In this document: positions 43,652 to 51,075 of the stretch, in pieces | Layout of the letters: each line of letters starts with the position of its first letter | Numbering within the stretch: the stretch's first letter is position 1 | Assembly (NCBI RefSeq): GCF_009696325.1 | Contig: NZ_VUME01000001.1 | Span: 1-64,000, forward strand | Direction: 5' to 3' | DNA: 64,000 nucleotides | Source of the DNA: Collinsella sp. WCA1-178-WT-3 (M1) | Lineage (GTDB): Bacteria; Actinomycetota; Coriobacteriia; Coriobacteriales; Coriobacteriaceae | Made by a program: the position numbers and the translations under genes | Notes under the pieces: model-generated | Databases searched by the model: none | What the model was told of the DNA's origin: nothing | Seen by the model: the letters and a program-made list of their open reading frames with translations, nothing else

Positions 43652-44413
43652 ATGGATCAGATTTACGACAACAGGCACTATTCCGCCGGTTCGCGCGAAC
43701 CGTCACCTCGCCGTGCGCATTCGGTGCAGCTTGGCGGGTCTGGTTATGCTGGCGCTGATCGCTCCAGGTATAGCTCGCCGGCGACTTCGCATCCCAATGC
43801 TCAGCCAAATAGTTCCTCGGACAGTCCGGTGCGCCCATCGCGTTCCAAGCATGCGTCGCGCCCTTCGACCCAGGCGTCCGACAAGCCGCGCCGTCCCTCA
43901 AGCCGTCTTTCGGGCTCGGACTTTATGCACTACGCCAACGATAACGCGGTGGTCAAGGCAATCTATGATTTTACCCACGGTCCCCAGCGAGGGCTGTTTG
44001 TTGGCATTGTCGTCGCCCTGGCGCTCGTGAGCCTGTACTTCCCGGTGCGCGACCTGTATGTGGCAAAACGCTCGAGCGACATCTTGGCCAAGCAGGTCGA
44101 GATTCGCGAGCAATATAATGACGACCTGCAAAAAAGCGTCGACAAGCTGCTCTCGGAGGAGGGCATTAAGGACGCGGCGACCGAGGACCTGGGTCTGGTG
44201 ATGCCCGGCGAGAAGAGGATTGAAGTGCAGGGCCTAGACGACGATTCCGATACCTCGTCGAGCCAGAAGTCGTCGAACGCCAAGAAGGCCAGCGAAGTTG
44301 CCAAGGAAATCGAAGAGGTCGGCAAGGACGCGCCGTGGTACATCCAGACGCTCGACATGCTGTTTGGATTTAACGGCGTCGAGGGCCAGGCAGTCGTGTC
44401 CAATGGCGAGTAG
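43652..44413 (+). CDS. DivIC/FtsB-like septum formation initiator
   Basis: A 253-residue bitopic membrane protein. The first ~125 residues are disordered, rich in Ser, Arg and Pro, and cytoplasmic. One membrane helix (GLFVGIVVALALVSLYFPV) follows, then a coiled coil (SSDILAKQVEIREQYNDDL) and a DivIC-like segment ending EDLGLVMPGEKRIEV. In actinobacteria such proteins join the FtsL/FtsQ division complex. The Shine-Dalgarno site is weak. The Ppx/GppA gene follows after 19 bases. Confidence 0.83.
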   Translation: MDQIYDNRHYSAGSREPSPRRAHSVQLGGSGYAGADRSRYSSPATSHPNAQPNSSSDSPVRPSRSKHASRPSTQASDKPRRPSSRLSGSDFMHYANDNAVVKAIYDFTHGPQRGLFVGIVVALALVSLYFPVRDLYVAKRSSDILAKQVEIREQYNDDLQKSVDKLLSEEGIKDAATEDLGLVMPGEKRIEVQGLDDDSDTSSSQKSSNAKKASEVAKEIEEVGKDAPWYIQTLDMLFGFNGVEGQAVVSNGE

Positions 44414-44432
44414 CGCCCGGAGGGGGGCCGCA

Positions 44433-45434
44433 ATGACGAATTGCAAACGATATAAGGTGGCGGCGATTGACCTGGGAACGGTGTCGTCGCGACTGGTGCT
44501 GGCCCAGGTCGAGGACGGGGCGATCGTGGAATCGTCCAAGCATACCGAGATTACCGACTTGGGCGAGGGCGTGGACGCAACGGGGCGCTTTTGCGAGGCG
44601 GCCGTTGGGCGCGTGCTCGCTGCGTGCCGAATGTTTGTGGACGAGGCCCGTGCCTTTGGGGCCGCGTGCATCTGCACCACGTGCACGAGCGCCGCGCGCG
44701 ATGCGTCCAATGCCGCGCTGCTGCTGGACGGCCTGCGCGAGCTGGGGCTCGAGCCGCAGGTGATTCCGGGCGAGGTCGAGGCGCGCCTGACGTTTTTTGG
44801 CGTGGCGCACGACTTTGCCGGCGAGCGCATCATTGTTACCGATTCGGGTGGCGGATCCACGGAGCTCGCGACGGGCGTCTATGCGCCGGAGCGTGGGGTC
44901 TTTGCGCTGGAGGGAACGCGCTCGCTGGACATCGGTTGTCGCCGCGTGACGGAGCGGTTTTTCTCGGCGCTGCCGCCAACGGGCAGCGAGCTTGCCGCCG
45001 CTGGCGCGTGGGCAAACGAGCAGTTTGCGGGCTACTTTAAGAGCTTACCTGTCGACTTTGAGCGAGCCGAGCGCCTGGTCGCGGTGGGTGGCACCGTCAC
45101 CACGCTCGTTGCGCTCGTTCACGAGCTGGAGCCGTATGATTCGAGTTTTGTGCACCTGCGCGAGCTTTCGCTGGACCAGGTTTCGGCCGCTATCGAGCGC
45201 ATGTCCTCGCTGGATGTTGCGGGCATCGCCGCGTTGCCAGGCGTGCAACCCAAGCGCGCGGGCGTGATCCTGGCTGGTGCTGTGGTGATTCGCGAGCTCA
45301 TGCGAGCCGGCGGCTACGACGCGCTCACTGTAAGCGAGAACAGTCTGCTCGCCGGAATGGCCGCCACCATCAACGAGGTTCTCGACGGCGCGACCCCCAC
45401 CATCGCCTGGACCCCCAACCTCAGCGTCCTTTAA
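44433..45434 (+). CDS. Ppx/GppA-family exopolyphosphatase
   Basis: A 333-residue actin-like-fold phosphatase. The N-terminal phosphate loop AAIDLGTVSSRLVLA, the second loop VTDSGGGSTELATG and AVGGTVTTLVALVHE identify the family. It degrades polyphosphate or converts pppGpp to ppGpp. It is the short form (about 310-330), lacking the C-terminal HD-like domain of E. coli Ppx. GGAGGGGG precedes the ATG. Confidence 0.9.
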   Translation: MTNCKRYKVAAIDLGTVSSRLVLAQVEDGAIVESSKHTEITDLGEGVDATGRFCEAAVGRVLAACRMFVDEARAFGAACICTTCTSAARDASNAALLLDGLRELGLEPQVIPGEVEARLTFFGVAHDFAGERIIVTDSGGGSTELATGVYAPERGVFALEGTRSLDIGCRRVTERFFSALPPTGSELAAAGAWANEQFAGYFKSLPVDFERAERLVAVGGTVTTLVALVHELEPYDSSFVHLRELSLDQVSAAIERMSSLDVAGIAALPGVQPKRAGVILAGAVVIRELMRAGGYDALTVSENSLLAGMAATINEVLDGATPTIAWTPNLSVL

Positions 45435-45445
45435 CCATCCCCTCA

Positions 45446-45514
45446 TAAGTTGCGGTGAAATAGTTCCTAAATGGGCTGATAAACTGCCAAAACAGGAACT
45501 ATTCCACCGCAACT
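45446..45514. repeat. AAGTTGCGGTG hairpin repeat, second copy
   Basis: AAGTTGCGGTGAAATAGTTC (45446-45465) pairs with GAACTATTCCACCGCAACTT (45495-45514). It is the reverse orientation of the element at 40191-40259, with a different loop. It lies between ppx and tRNA-Leu. Confidence 0.75.
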
Positions 45515-45536
45515 TCTTAGAGGCTTGACGGTGTCC

Positions 45537-45580
45537 AAAAGAAACGAGCCCGCATCCCTGGGGGACACGGGCTCGTAAAC
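45537..45580 (-). terminator. Terminator of tRNA-Leu
   Basis: Minus-strand ACGAGCCCGTGTCCC with complementary arm GGGATGCGGGCTCGT and TTTCTTTT tail, directly after the tRNA 3' end. Confidence 0.8.
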
Positions 45581-45586
45581 AATACG

Positions 45587-45671
45587 TGGTAGGGGCGGTG
45601 GGACTCGAACCCACAATCCTTGCGGCGAGAGATTTTAAGTCTCCTGCGTATGCCAATTCCGCCACGCCCCC
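45587..45671 (-). tRNA. tRNA-Leu (anticodon TAA)
   Basis: An 85-base class-II tRNA on the minus strand with encoded CCA. The acceptor begins GGGGGCG, the anticodon loop CTTAAAA gives TAA, a long variable arm (CTCGCCGCAAGGATT region) follows, and the T arm is GTGGGTTCGAGTCCCAC. Confidence 0.93.
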
Positions 45672-45702
45672 GTAAGACTAGAAGTCTAGCACAAGCCGTC
45701 CG

Positions 45703-46326
45703 TTACGCGTTGACGGCCATCGAGTGTTGGCCCGACTTCTCGAGGAACTCTTGGAACTTTGCCTCGTCGCCCTTGTTTTGGTACTGCAGGGCCAGCAGGT
45801 ACTCCAGTCGGCAGCGCTTGACCGGGTCGTTGCCGACATCCTCGAGCATGCGCTCCAGCTCGGGAATGTCGTTGTGGCGCTTGAGGATCATCGTGTCGTA
45901 CATCAGCTGGCATTCGTGCGCGACTGCCTCGGCTTGGCCGCCCTCAAAGCCCTTGATCTCGTGCAGCAGCTCCTTGGACTTTTTGCGGTCCTCCTGGCCA
46001 ACGTAGTAGTTAAAGGCCTTGATCACCAGATCGACGCGCTGCATCTTGGGCAGGTTGAGCCCCAGCAGCAGGTCAAACATCTCGTCGGCGCGCTCGTGGT
46101 CCTCGCGCAGCAGATAGGAGTTCAGGCGCAGGTAGTCGCGGTTGTAGCGCGGGTACAGCATGCTGGTGAGTTTGCCGTCGAGCAAACGATCGAACTCGTC
46201 CCACTGTTTGGCGGCCATGAGCCGCTGCAGGCGTTTAAACGTGGTGCGTTTTTTGATGCTAAAGAGCAGCGACACGACGATACAGATGACAACGACGACG
46301 GTCCAGAGTGTGCGGGAATCGGGCAT
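45703..46326 (-). CDS. Membrane-anchored TPR-like protein of unknown function
   Basis: A 207-residue protein with one N-terminal membrane helix (LWTVVVVICIVVSLLFSI) and then a helical, probably cytoplasmic part with tetratricopeptide-like periodicity (ERADEMFDLLLGLNLPKMQ, LEYLLALQYQNKGDEAKFQ). GGAG precedes the ATG at 46326; the frame extends upstream without support. It may be a scaffold, but no partner is evident. Confidence 0.7.
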   Translation of the reverse strand: MPDSRTLWTVVVVICIVVSLLFSIKKRTTFKRLQRLMAAKQWDEFDRLLDGKLTSMLYPRYNRDYLRLNSYLLREDHERADEMFDLLLGLNLPKMQRVDLVIKAFNYYVGQEDRKKSKELLHEIKGFEGGQAEAVAHECQLMYDTMILKRHNDIPELERMLEDVGNDPVKRCRLEYLLALQYQNKGDEAKFQEFLEKSGQHSMAVNA

Positions 46327-46489
46327 ATTGAGCTCCTCGGTCGCTCGTAAAACAAGCGGTATGACAAAACGTACTAGATGTATTATACGCAGCGTGCAAG
46401 CAAACTGGCACAAAAGTGCATCGAGGCCGAGCGCCATCGCTCGCTGCGGTACACTTACCTAAAGTAAACCATGAAGGGAGACATTACCT

Positions 46490-46777
46490 ATGAAGAAGAT
46501 CGTTTTGGCTTGCGGTGCTGGCGCTGCTACTTCCACGCTCGTTGCCCAGAAGGTCGCCACCATGCTCGACGCCAACGGTTACGCCGGCAAGTATGAGATC
46601 GTGCAGTGCGCCATTTCCGAGGCCAAGGACGCTTGCGACGAGGGCGCCGACCTGCTGATCGCCACCACCGTTGCCCCCGAGGGCCTCACCTGCCCGTACG
46701 TGAGCGGCGTGCCCTTTATGACCGGCATGAACCGCGTCGCTGCCGAGAAGGCCGTTCTCGACGTCATGGCTCAGTAG
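46490..46777 (+). CDS. Orphan PTS galactitol-class EIIB
   Basis: A 95-residue GatB-like EIIB with the phosphocysteine expected at Cys8 in LACGAGAATST. No EIIA or EIIC of the galactitol class lies near it. Its only companion is a VOC protein 11 bases downstream. It may serve a permease elsewhere or have a regulatory role. GAAGGGAG lies before the ATG. Confidence 0.85.
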   Translation: MKKIVLACGAGAATSTLVAQKVATMLDANGYAGKYEIVQCAISEAKDACDEGADLLIATTVAPEGLTCPYVSGVPFMTGMNRVAAEKAVLDVMAQ

Positions 46778-46788
46778 ACGCTGCCTGT

Positions 46789-47163
46789 ATGAACGAGCAG
46801 AACGCCAACCCGGTCGAGCTCTTTGGCATGCGCGTTGCCCATGTGGGCATTAACGCCACCGACCCGGCAGACGCCCTGGAGATCGCGGAGCTGTTCTCGA
46901 CGATGATGGGCCTGCCCGTCAGCGAGACCCCGATTTCGTACTTTAACGACTCGCTGGTCGAGATCATGAAGCAGAACGGTCGTGGCGCCAAGGGCCACAT
47001 AGGCTTTGCCGTCAACGACATCGATGCTGCCGAGAAGTGGTTTGCCGAGCACGGGCTCGAGGTCAACGAGGAGTCGCGCGTGCTGCTGCCCGACGGCGGC
47101 ACCAAGCTTGTGTACTTTAAGCGCGAGTTCGCCGGCTTCGCCGTGCACCTGTGTCACGAGTAG
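46789..47163 (+). CDS. VOC (glyoxalase/dioxygenase-like) family protein
   Basis: A 124-residue vicinal-oxygen-chelate protein with paired beta-alpha-beta modules: VAHVGINATDPADALEIAEL and GHIGFAVNDIDAAEKWFAEH. His residues at the start of each module and Glu-type positions (LVEIMK) could bind a metal. It lies 11 bases after the orphan EIIB, so probably the same transcript. Substrate unknown; sugar-phosphate isomerase-type or lyase-type functions are possible. Confidence 0.82.
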   Translation: MNEQNANPVELFGMRVAHVGINATDPADALEIAELFSTMMGLPVSETPISYFNDSLVEIMKQNGRGAKGHIGFAVNDIDAAEKWFAEHGLEVNEESRVLLPDGGTKLVYFKREFAGFAVHLCHE

Positions 47164-47183
47164 CGCACAAGCTGCTATAACGA

Positions 47184-47222
47184 AAAAAGGGATAGGGCCG
47201 CATGGCCCTATCCCTTTTTTAT
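47184..47222 (+). terminator. Terminator of the EIIB-VOC pair
   Basis: AAAAAAGGGATAGGGCC pairs with GGCCCTATCCCTTTTTT around GCAT. Strong and symmetric. Confidence 0.88.
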
Positions 47223-47259
47223 GCCGAGGGGGCAACCTTTTGAGGGGACATGAAATCGG

Positions 47260-47437
47260 GGTCTAATACTTTTCCCGAGAAGTGAACGAGCAGAATTGGA
47301 CCCCCGAAGCATCGACACTTTGAGGGTACCGTTTCCTGCGGTTTTGATGCTGGAATCCTGCGACTTTCCCGTCGAAAAATGTGGATGCTTCAGGGGTCCA
47401 AATACGCTCGTTCACTTCTCCGGAAAAGTATTAGACC
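47260..47437. repeat. 178-bp palindromic MITE-like element, copy 1
   Basis: Terminal arms begin GGTCTAATACTTTTCC (47260-47275) and end with its complement GGAAAAGTATTAGACC (47422-47437). Pairing continues inward for about 32 bases with one mismatch, then again in GGACCCC..GAAGCATC and GATGCTTC..GGGGTCC. No coding frame inside. A second copy lies at 50331-50507. Confidence 0.85.
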
Positions 47438-47457
47438 TCGATTCACGAGGGGGCTTC

Positions 47458-48750
47458 CTACCGTGGCAGGCGAATCGTAAAGCGGCTACCGACGCCCTCG
47501 ACCGAGGTCACGCCAATGGCGCCGCCATGGCTATCGACAATCCACTTAGCAATGGCAAGCCCCAGGCCCGAGCCCTGCGCGCCGGCATCACGTGCGTTGT
47601 CGGCGCGGTAGAACCGTTCAAACGCGTGAGCTGCGGACTCCTGGTTCATACCGATACCCTCGTCCTCAACACTTATGTCGATCGCGCCCGTGCCCGTATC
47701 GGGAGTTATGGCAAACGTGACGGTCGTTCCCGCGTTCGAATACTTGGCGGCGTTCTGCACGATCACGCGCAGAGCCTGCTTCACAAGCGCCACGTCGACA
47801 GGTGCATCGCAGCGCGGATCGTTGGCAAATGCAGCGTCAAAAGCCAGCCGATACGTGTGCGCGGCGTCGATCATCTGCGATTCCTCGCACACCTCGCCGA
47901 CCAGTGCGGCCAGGTTGGTATGCGCACGCCGCAGGACCGTGCGCCCGGCATCGCCGCGTGCCAAAAACAGCAGCTGCTCCACGAGCTCCTGCATATGCTC
48001 GCTTTCGGCCTTGAGGGACGCGATGGATTCCGCCAGCACGTCCGGGTCGTCTTTGCCCCAGCGGTCGAGCATGTTTACGTAGCCCTGAATCACCGCGATG
48101 GGCGTGCGCAGCTCGTGGCTTGCATCGTTGACAAAGCGCATCTGCTGCAGCTTGGCCTCTTGCATCTGGCGCAGCAGCCGGTTGAGCGCGACCTCGATGC
48201 TTGCCAGGTCGGCGTCGCCGGTGGTGACGCTCGGCGAGTCGACGCTTGCACGCTCGATGGCCTGTTCCAGCGTTTCCATTTTGCCGCCGGAGAGTTGCAT
48301 GCGGCCGAGTTCGTCCACGCGCAGGGCCAAGTCGTTGAGCGGCGCCATGGTGCGACGCACGTGCCTCGCGCCGCCGAGCATGTTGAGCACGCTGATGACC
48401 TGCCAACCCACAACGACAAGGTAGAGAGGCCATAGCGCGACGAGGTCCTGCGCGAGGGGGAAAGTCTTGGTGGTAGCAAGTTCGACGGTATAGGTGAGCG
48501 TTGTCAGGTCCCAGTCGCGCGCGGGCTTCAGCGACATGCTGTGAACGGCGGCGCTGGGGATCCATCCTGCGGTAAACGCACCGTCGGGCAACGTCTGGTT
48601 GTATCCATAGACGAGGATCGCCGCCGCAATCACCATCAGCAGCAGATCGAGCCAGACGTAGCTCATCAGGCGGCGCCATATATAGCTCCAGTTGATGGCG
48701 CGGGCGATGGAGGTGACACGCTTGGCCTCGGCGTTACGCACGGCAGGCAT
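47458..48750 (-). CDS. Membrane sensor histidine kinase
   Basis: A 430-residue kinase. Two membrane helices (about residues 28-50 and 100-125) enclose a ~50-residue outside domain. Next come a HAMP-like linker, the phosphoacceptor helix with DASHELRTPIAVIQGY, and the ATPase domain with N box QNAAKYSN, G1 DEGIGM and G2 GSGLGLAIAKWI. The ATG at 48750 lies inside the end of the response-regulator gene (17-base overlap). The signal it senses is unknown. Confidence 0.93.
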   Translation of the reverse strand: MPAVRNAEAKRVTSIARAINWSYIWRRLMSYVWLDLLLMVIAAAILVYGYNQTLPDGAFTAGWIPSAAVHSMSLKPARDWDLTTLTYTVELATTKTFPLAQDLVALWPLYLVVVGWQVISVLNMLGGARHVRRTMAPLNDLALRVDELGRMQLSGGKMETLEQAIERASVDSPSVTTGDADLASIEVALNRLLRQMQEAKLQQMRFVNDASHELRTPIAVIQGYVNMLDRWGKDDPDVLAESIASLKAESEHMQELVEQLLFLARGDAGRTVLRRAHTNLAALVGEVCEESQMIDAAHTYRLAFDAAFANDPRCDAPVDVALVKQALRVIVQNAAKYSNAGTTVTFAITPDTGTGAIDISVEDEGIGMNQESAAHAFERFYRADNARDAGAQGSGLGLAIAKWIVDSHGGAIGVTSVEGVGSRFTIRLPR

Positions 48751-49519
48751 AGCCCACCCCGCGCACGGTCTGGATGATGCGGGCGCCGCCGGCGTCCTCG
48801 ATCTTGGCACGCAGGTGCGCGATGTGTACGTCGACGTTGTTGGTGTCGCCCACGTATTCGTAGCCCAGCGCCTCGTGCGCGATGCGCTCGCGTGTGAGCA
48901 CGGTTTCAGCATGTGCCATAAGCAGGGCGAGAACGTCGAACTCGCGGGCCGTGAGCGCGATGGGCGAGCCGCCGACCGTGACTTCGCGGCGGTCGGGGTC
49001 GAGCACGACCGAGCCCACGGTGAGCGCGGCGGGGGAGGGCGCGACGGAAGCCTTGGTCGACTCGCTGACCGGGGGCACCGCAGCGGCGTCGCCGCCCGCG
49101 CTGCCCGCCATGCCCGCCCCAGCGCCGGCGCCGCCAACGCCCGAAGCCGCCCGCACGGCCTCCGCGCGCTTCAGCGCCACGCGAATCCGTGCGAACAGCT
49201 CCTCAATCGCAAACGGCTTGGTCAGGTAATCGTCGGCACCGGCATCGAGCCCGGCCACCTTGTCCATCACGGTATCGCGCGCGGTGACCATAATCACCGG
49301 CACATCCTTGTGCTTGCGGACACGCCGCAGGACCTCCATGCCGTTGAGCTGCGGCAACAGCACATCGAGCAGAATCAGATCGTAGTCGCGCTCCAGCGCC
49401 AGGTCCACGGCGGTGCGGCCGTCGGCGGCGTGCTCCACCTGGTAGCCCTCGTGCTCCAGCTCGAGCGTCACAAAGCGGGCGATTTTCTCCTCGTCCTCTA
49501 CGATCAGGATCTGTGCCAT
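48734..49519 (-). CDS. OmpR/PhoB-family response regulator
   Basis: A 261-residue regulator. Receiver domain at residues 1-120 with Asp52 in LLDVLLP and Lys in YLTKPF; winged helix at about 165-261 (SPIALTAREFDVLALLMAH, DTNNVDVHIAHLRAKIE, VRGVGYACR). A Gly/Ala/Pro-rich linker of about 40 residues (GGAGAGAGMAGSAGGDAAAV) separates them, longer than the usual few residues. The kinase gene overlaps its 3' end. Confidence 0.94.
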   Translation of the reverse strand: MAQILIVEDEEKIARFVTLELEHEGYQVEHAADGRTAVDLALERDYDLILLDVLLPQLNGMEVLRRVRKHKDVPVIMVTARDTVMDKVAGLDAGADDYLTKPFAIEELFARIRVALKRAEAVRAASGVGGAGAGAGMAGSAGGDAAAVPPVSESTKASVAPSPAALTVGSVVLDPDRREVTVGGSPIALTAREFDVLALLMAHAETVLTRERIAHEALGYEYVGDTNNVDVHIAHLRAKIEDAGGARIIQTVRGVGYACRA

Positions 49520-49537
49520 GCGTGTCCCCGTCTGCGA

Positions 49538-50080
49538 TTACTTGTCGTCGTTCAGGTTTTGCTTGATGTCGTCCGCGGCGTCAGCGGCGTGATTCATAAG
49601 GTTGTTGATGCTGCCGGGCACGTCGCCGTCGCTATCGATGCGGTAGCGCATGCCAAAGAATAGGCCAATCAGCATGAGCCATATCGTGGCGCCCCAGGCA
49701 AACAGGGCGACGATGGGGATCAGGATGGGGATGTTGAGGATGATGGCGTCGCGGCGCGTGGCGATAAACTTGGTGTCCAGGCTCAGGCGGAAGAGCTTTT
49801 TGAGGTACTCCCACACGCTGTCCATCTTCTTGGAGAAGTCGGTCTTTTCGCTCGACTTCTCGTAGGCTGCCTGCGCGGCGACCATCTCGGCCGAGGGCTC
49901 ATCGACTGGCGCGGCCTCGGTGGCGGCATGCGCCGACGTGGTCTGGGTCTTGCCTTGCGATTCGAGCCAAATGATGGCGTCCAAAACGTTGCCGTCGGCG
50001 GCGTCGAGCGCGGCCTTGGCATCGGTGTAGCTCACGTTGCACTTGGTGCGGATGGTTTCAACTTTTTCGAGGTCGTCCAT
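49538..50080 (-). CDS. UBA-like / DUF4342 protein
   Basis: A 180-residue protein. Residues 1-45 resemble a UBA/NAC-like three-helix domain (RTKCNVSYTDAKAALDAADG and VLDAIIWLESQGK). A charged linker leads to a DUF4342-type region with one or two membrane helices (AIILNIPILIPIVALFAWGA and IWLMLIGLFFGM). Function unknown. It is on the same strand as the two-component genes and ends 18 bases beyond the start of the regulator gene, so it is upstream in the same transcript. Confidence 0.8.
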   Translation of the reverse strand: MDDLEKVETIRTKCNVSYTDAKAALDAADGNVLDAIIWLESQGKTQTTSAHAATEAAPVDEPSAEMVAAQAAYEKSSEKTDFSKKMDSVWEYLKKLFRLSLDTKFIATRRDAIILNIPILIPIVALFAWGATIWLMLIGLFFGMRYRIDSDGDVPGSINNLMNHAADAADDIKQNLNDDK

Positions 50081-50644
50081 GACCTGTCCTTTCGTTCGAT
50101 GGGCGCGACGTCGGGCGATCTGCCCGGGCGCGAGCGTTGCGTTCGGCGGCCTGCGTTGCGCGGCGCCGCCCCGCCCTTGGTCGAACTCTATAGTGCAGGT
50201 TATAGATTAAGCGATTCTTGAGCCAAGATTAATGTTGGATGAGTTTTTGGGTGGTGTGAGGGAGGAGCGGAATGTGTCTATTGGGTTGCGCGGGGGAGAA
50301 ACGACTCGCCTTTTAGACTGCTGCCGACGAGGTCTAATACTTTTCCCGAGAAGTGAACGAGCTAAAACGGACCCCCGAAGCATCGACACTTTAGAGGTGC
50401 CGTTTCCTGCGGTTTCGATGCTGAAATCCTGCGATTTTGCCGACGAAAAATGTGGATGCTTCAGGGGTCCTAAAACAGACGTTCACTTCGCGGAAAAGTA
50501 TTAGACCTCGATAGCGGGGGATGGGGTGCCGGTGCAAAACGGCGTTAAGGGTTGGTCGAGCAGGTGGTTTTCAGGCGACTGGGACATGGCGGGCGGTTGA
50601 TCACCTATACTGGTTGGGCTCAACTGGAGAGGTGATAACTAGTT
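50081..50644. other. 564-base gap holding a MITE-like element
   Basis: No gene seen. The centre is the second 178-bp palindromic element (50331-50507). The rest contains the divergent promoters of the DUF4342 and Nudix genes, not placed with confidence. Confidence 0.5.
50331..50507. repeat. MITE-like palindromic element, copy 2 (177 bp)
   Basis: It begins GGTCTAATACTTTTCC and ends GGAAAAGTATTAGACC, as in copy 1, and its palindromic pairing extends outward into CGA/TCG. The inside matches copy 1 closely (ACCCCCGAAGCATCGACACT) with scattered differences, mostly near the arms. Confidence 0.85.
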
Positions 50645-51040
50645 ATGAAATCAATCAATGTTGCAGCGGCGATTATTCAGAAGGATGGGAAGATCCTGAG
50701 CTGCCAGCGCGGCTATGGCGAGTTTAAAGACGGCTGGGAATTTCCGGGCGGCAAGCTCGAGCCGGGCGAGACCGGCGAGCAGGCAATTGTGCGCGAGATT
50801 CAAGAAGAGCTCGAGGTCACGATCGGTAACCTCGACTATCTTTGCACGGTCGAACACGATTACGAGACGTTCCACCTGTCGATGCAGTGCTACCTAGCTA
50901 CCATTCTTTCGGGGGAGTTCAAAGAGCATGCTCACGAGGATATGAAATGGCTTGATACCAATAACCTGTGGGATGTCGATTGGCTTCCGGCAGACGTTAA
51001 AGTCGTTAAGGAGCTCGAAAAGAAACTCGGGCTTATGTAA
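50645..51040 (+). CDS. Nudix hydrolase, MutT/8-oxo-dGTP diphosphatase-like
   Basis: A 131-residue Nudix enzyme with the box GGKLEPGETGEQAIVREI then QEEL at about residues 36-57. The N-terminus VAAAIIQKDGKILSCQR and WEFPGGK match MutT-type (deoxy)nucleotide sanitising enzymes. The gene is convergent with a PLD-helicase-DUF3427 gene, with 35 bases between. A short terminator hairpin (GCGGGCGCC..GGCGGCCGC, then TCTTTTTT) follows. Confidence 0.9.
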   Translation: MKSINVAAAIIQKDGKILSCQRGYGEFKDGWEFPGGKLEPGETGEQAIVREIQEELEVTIGNLDYLCTVEHDYETFHLSMQCYLATILSGEFKEHAHEDMKWLDTNNLWDVDWLPADVKVVKELEKKLGLM

Positions 51041-51075
51041 GAAAGGGGCGGGCGCCACATGGCGGCCGCTCTTTT

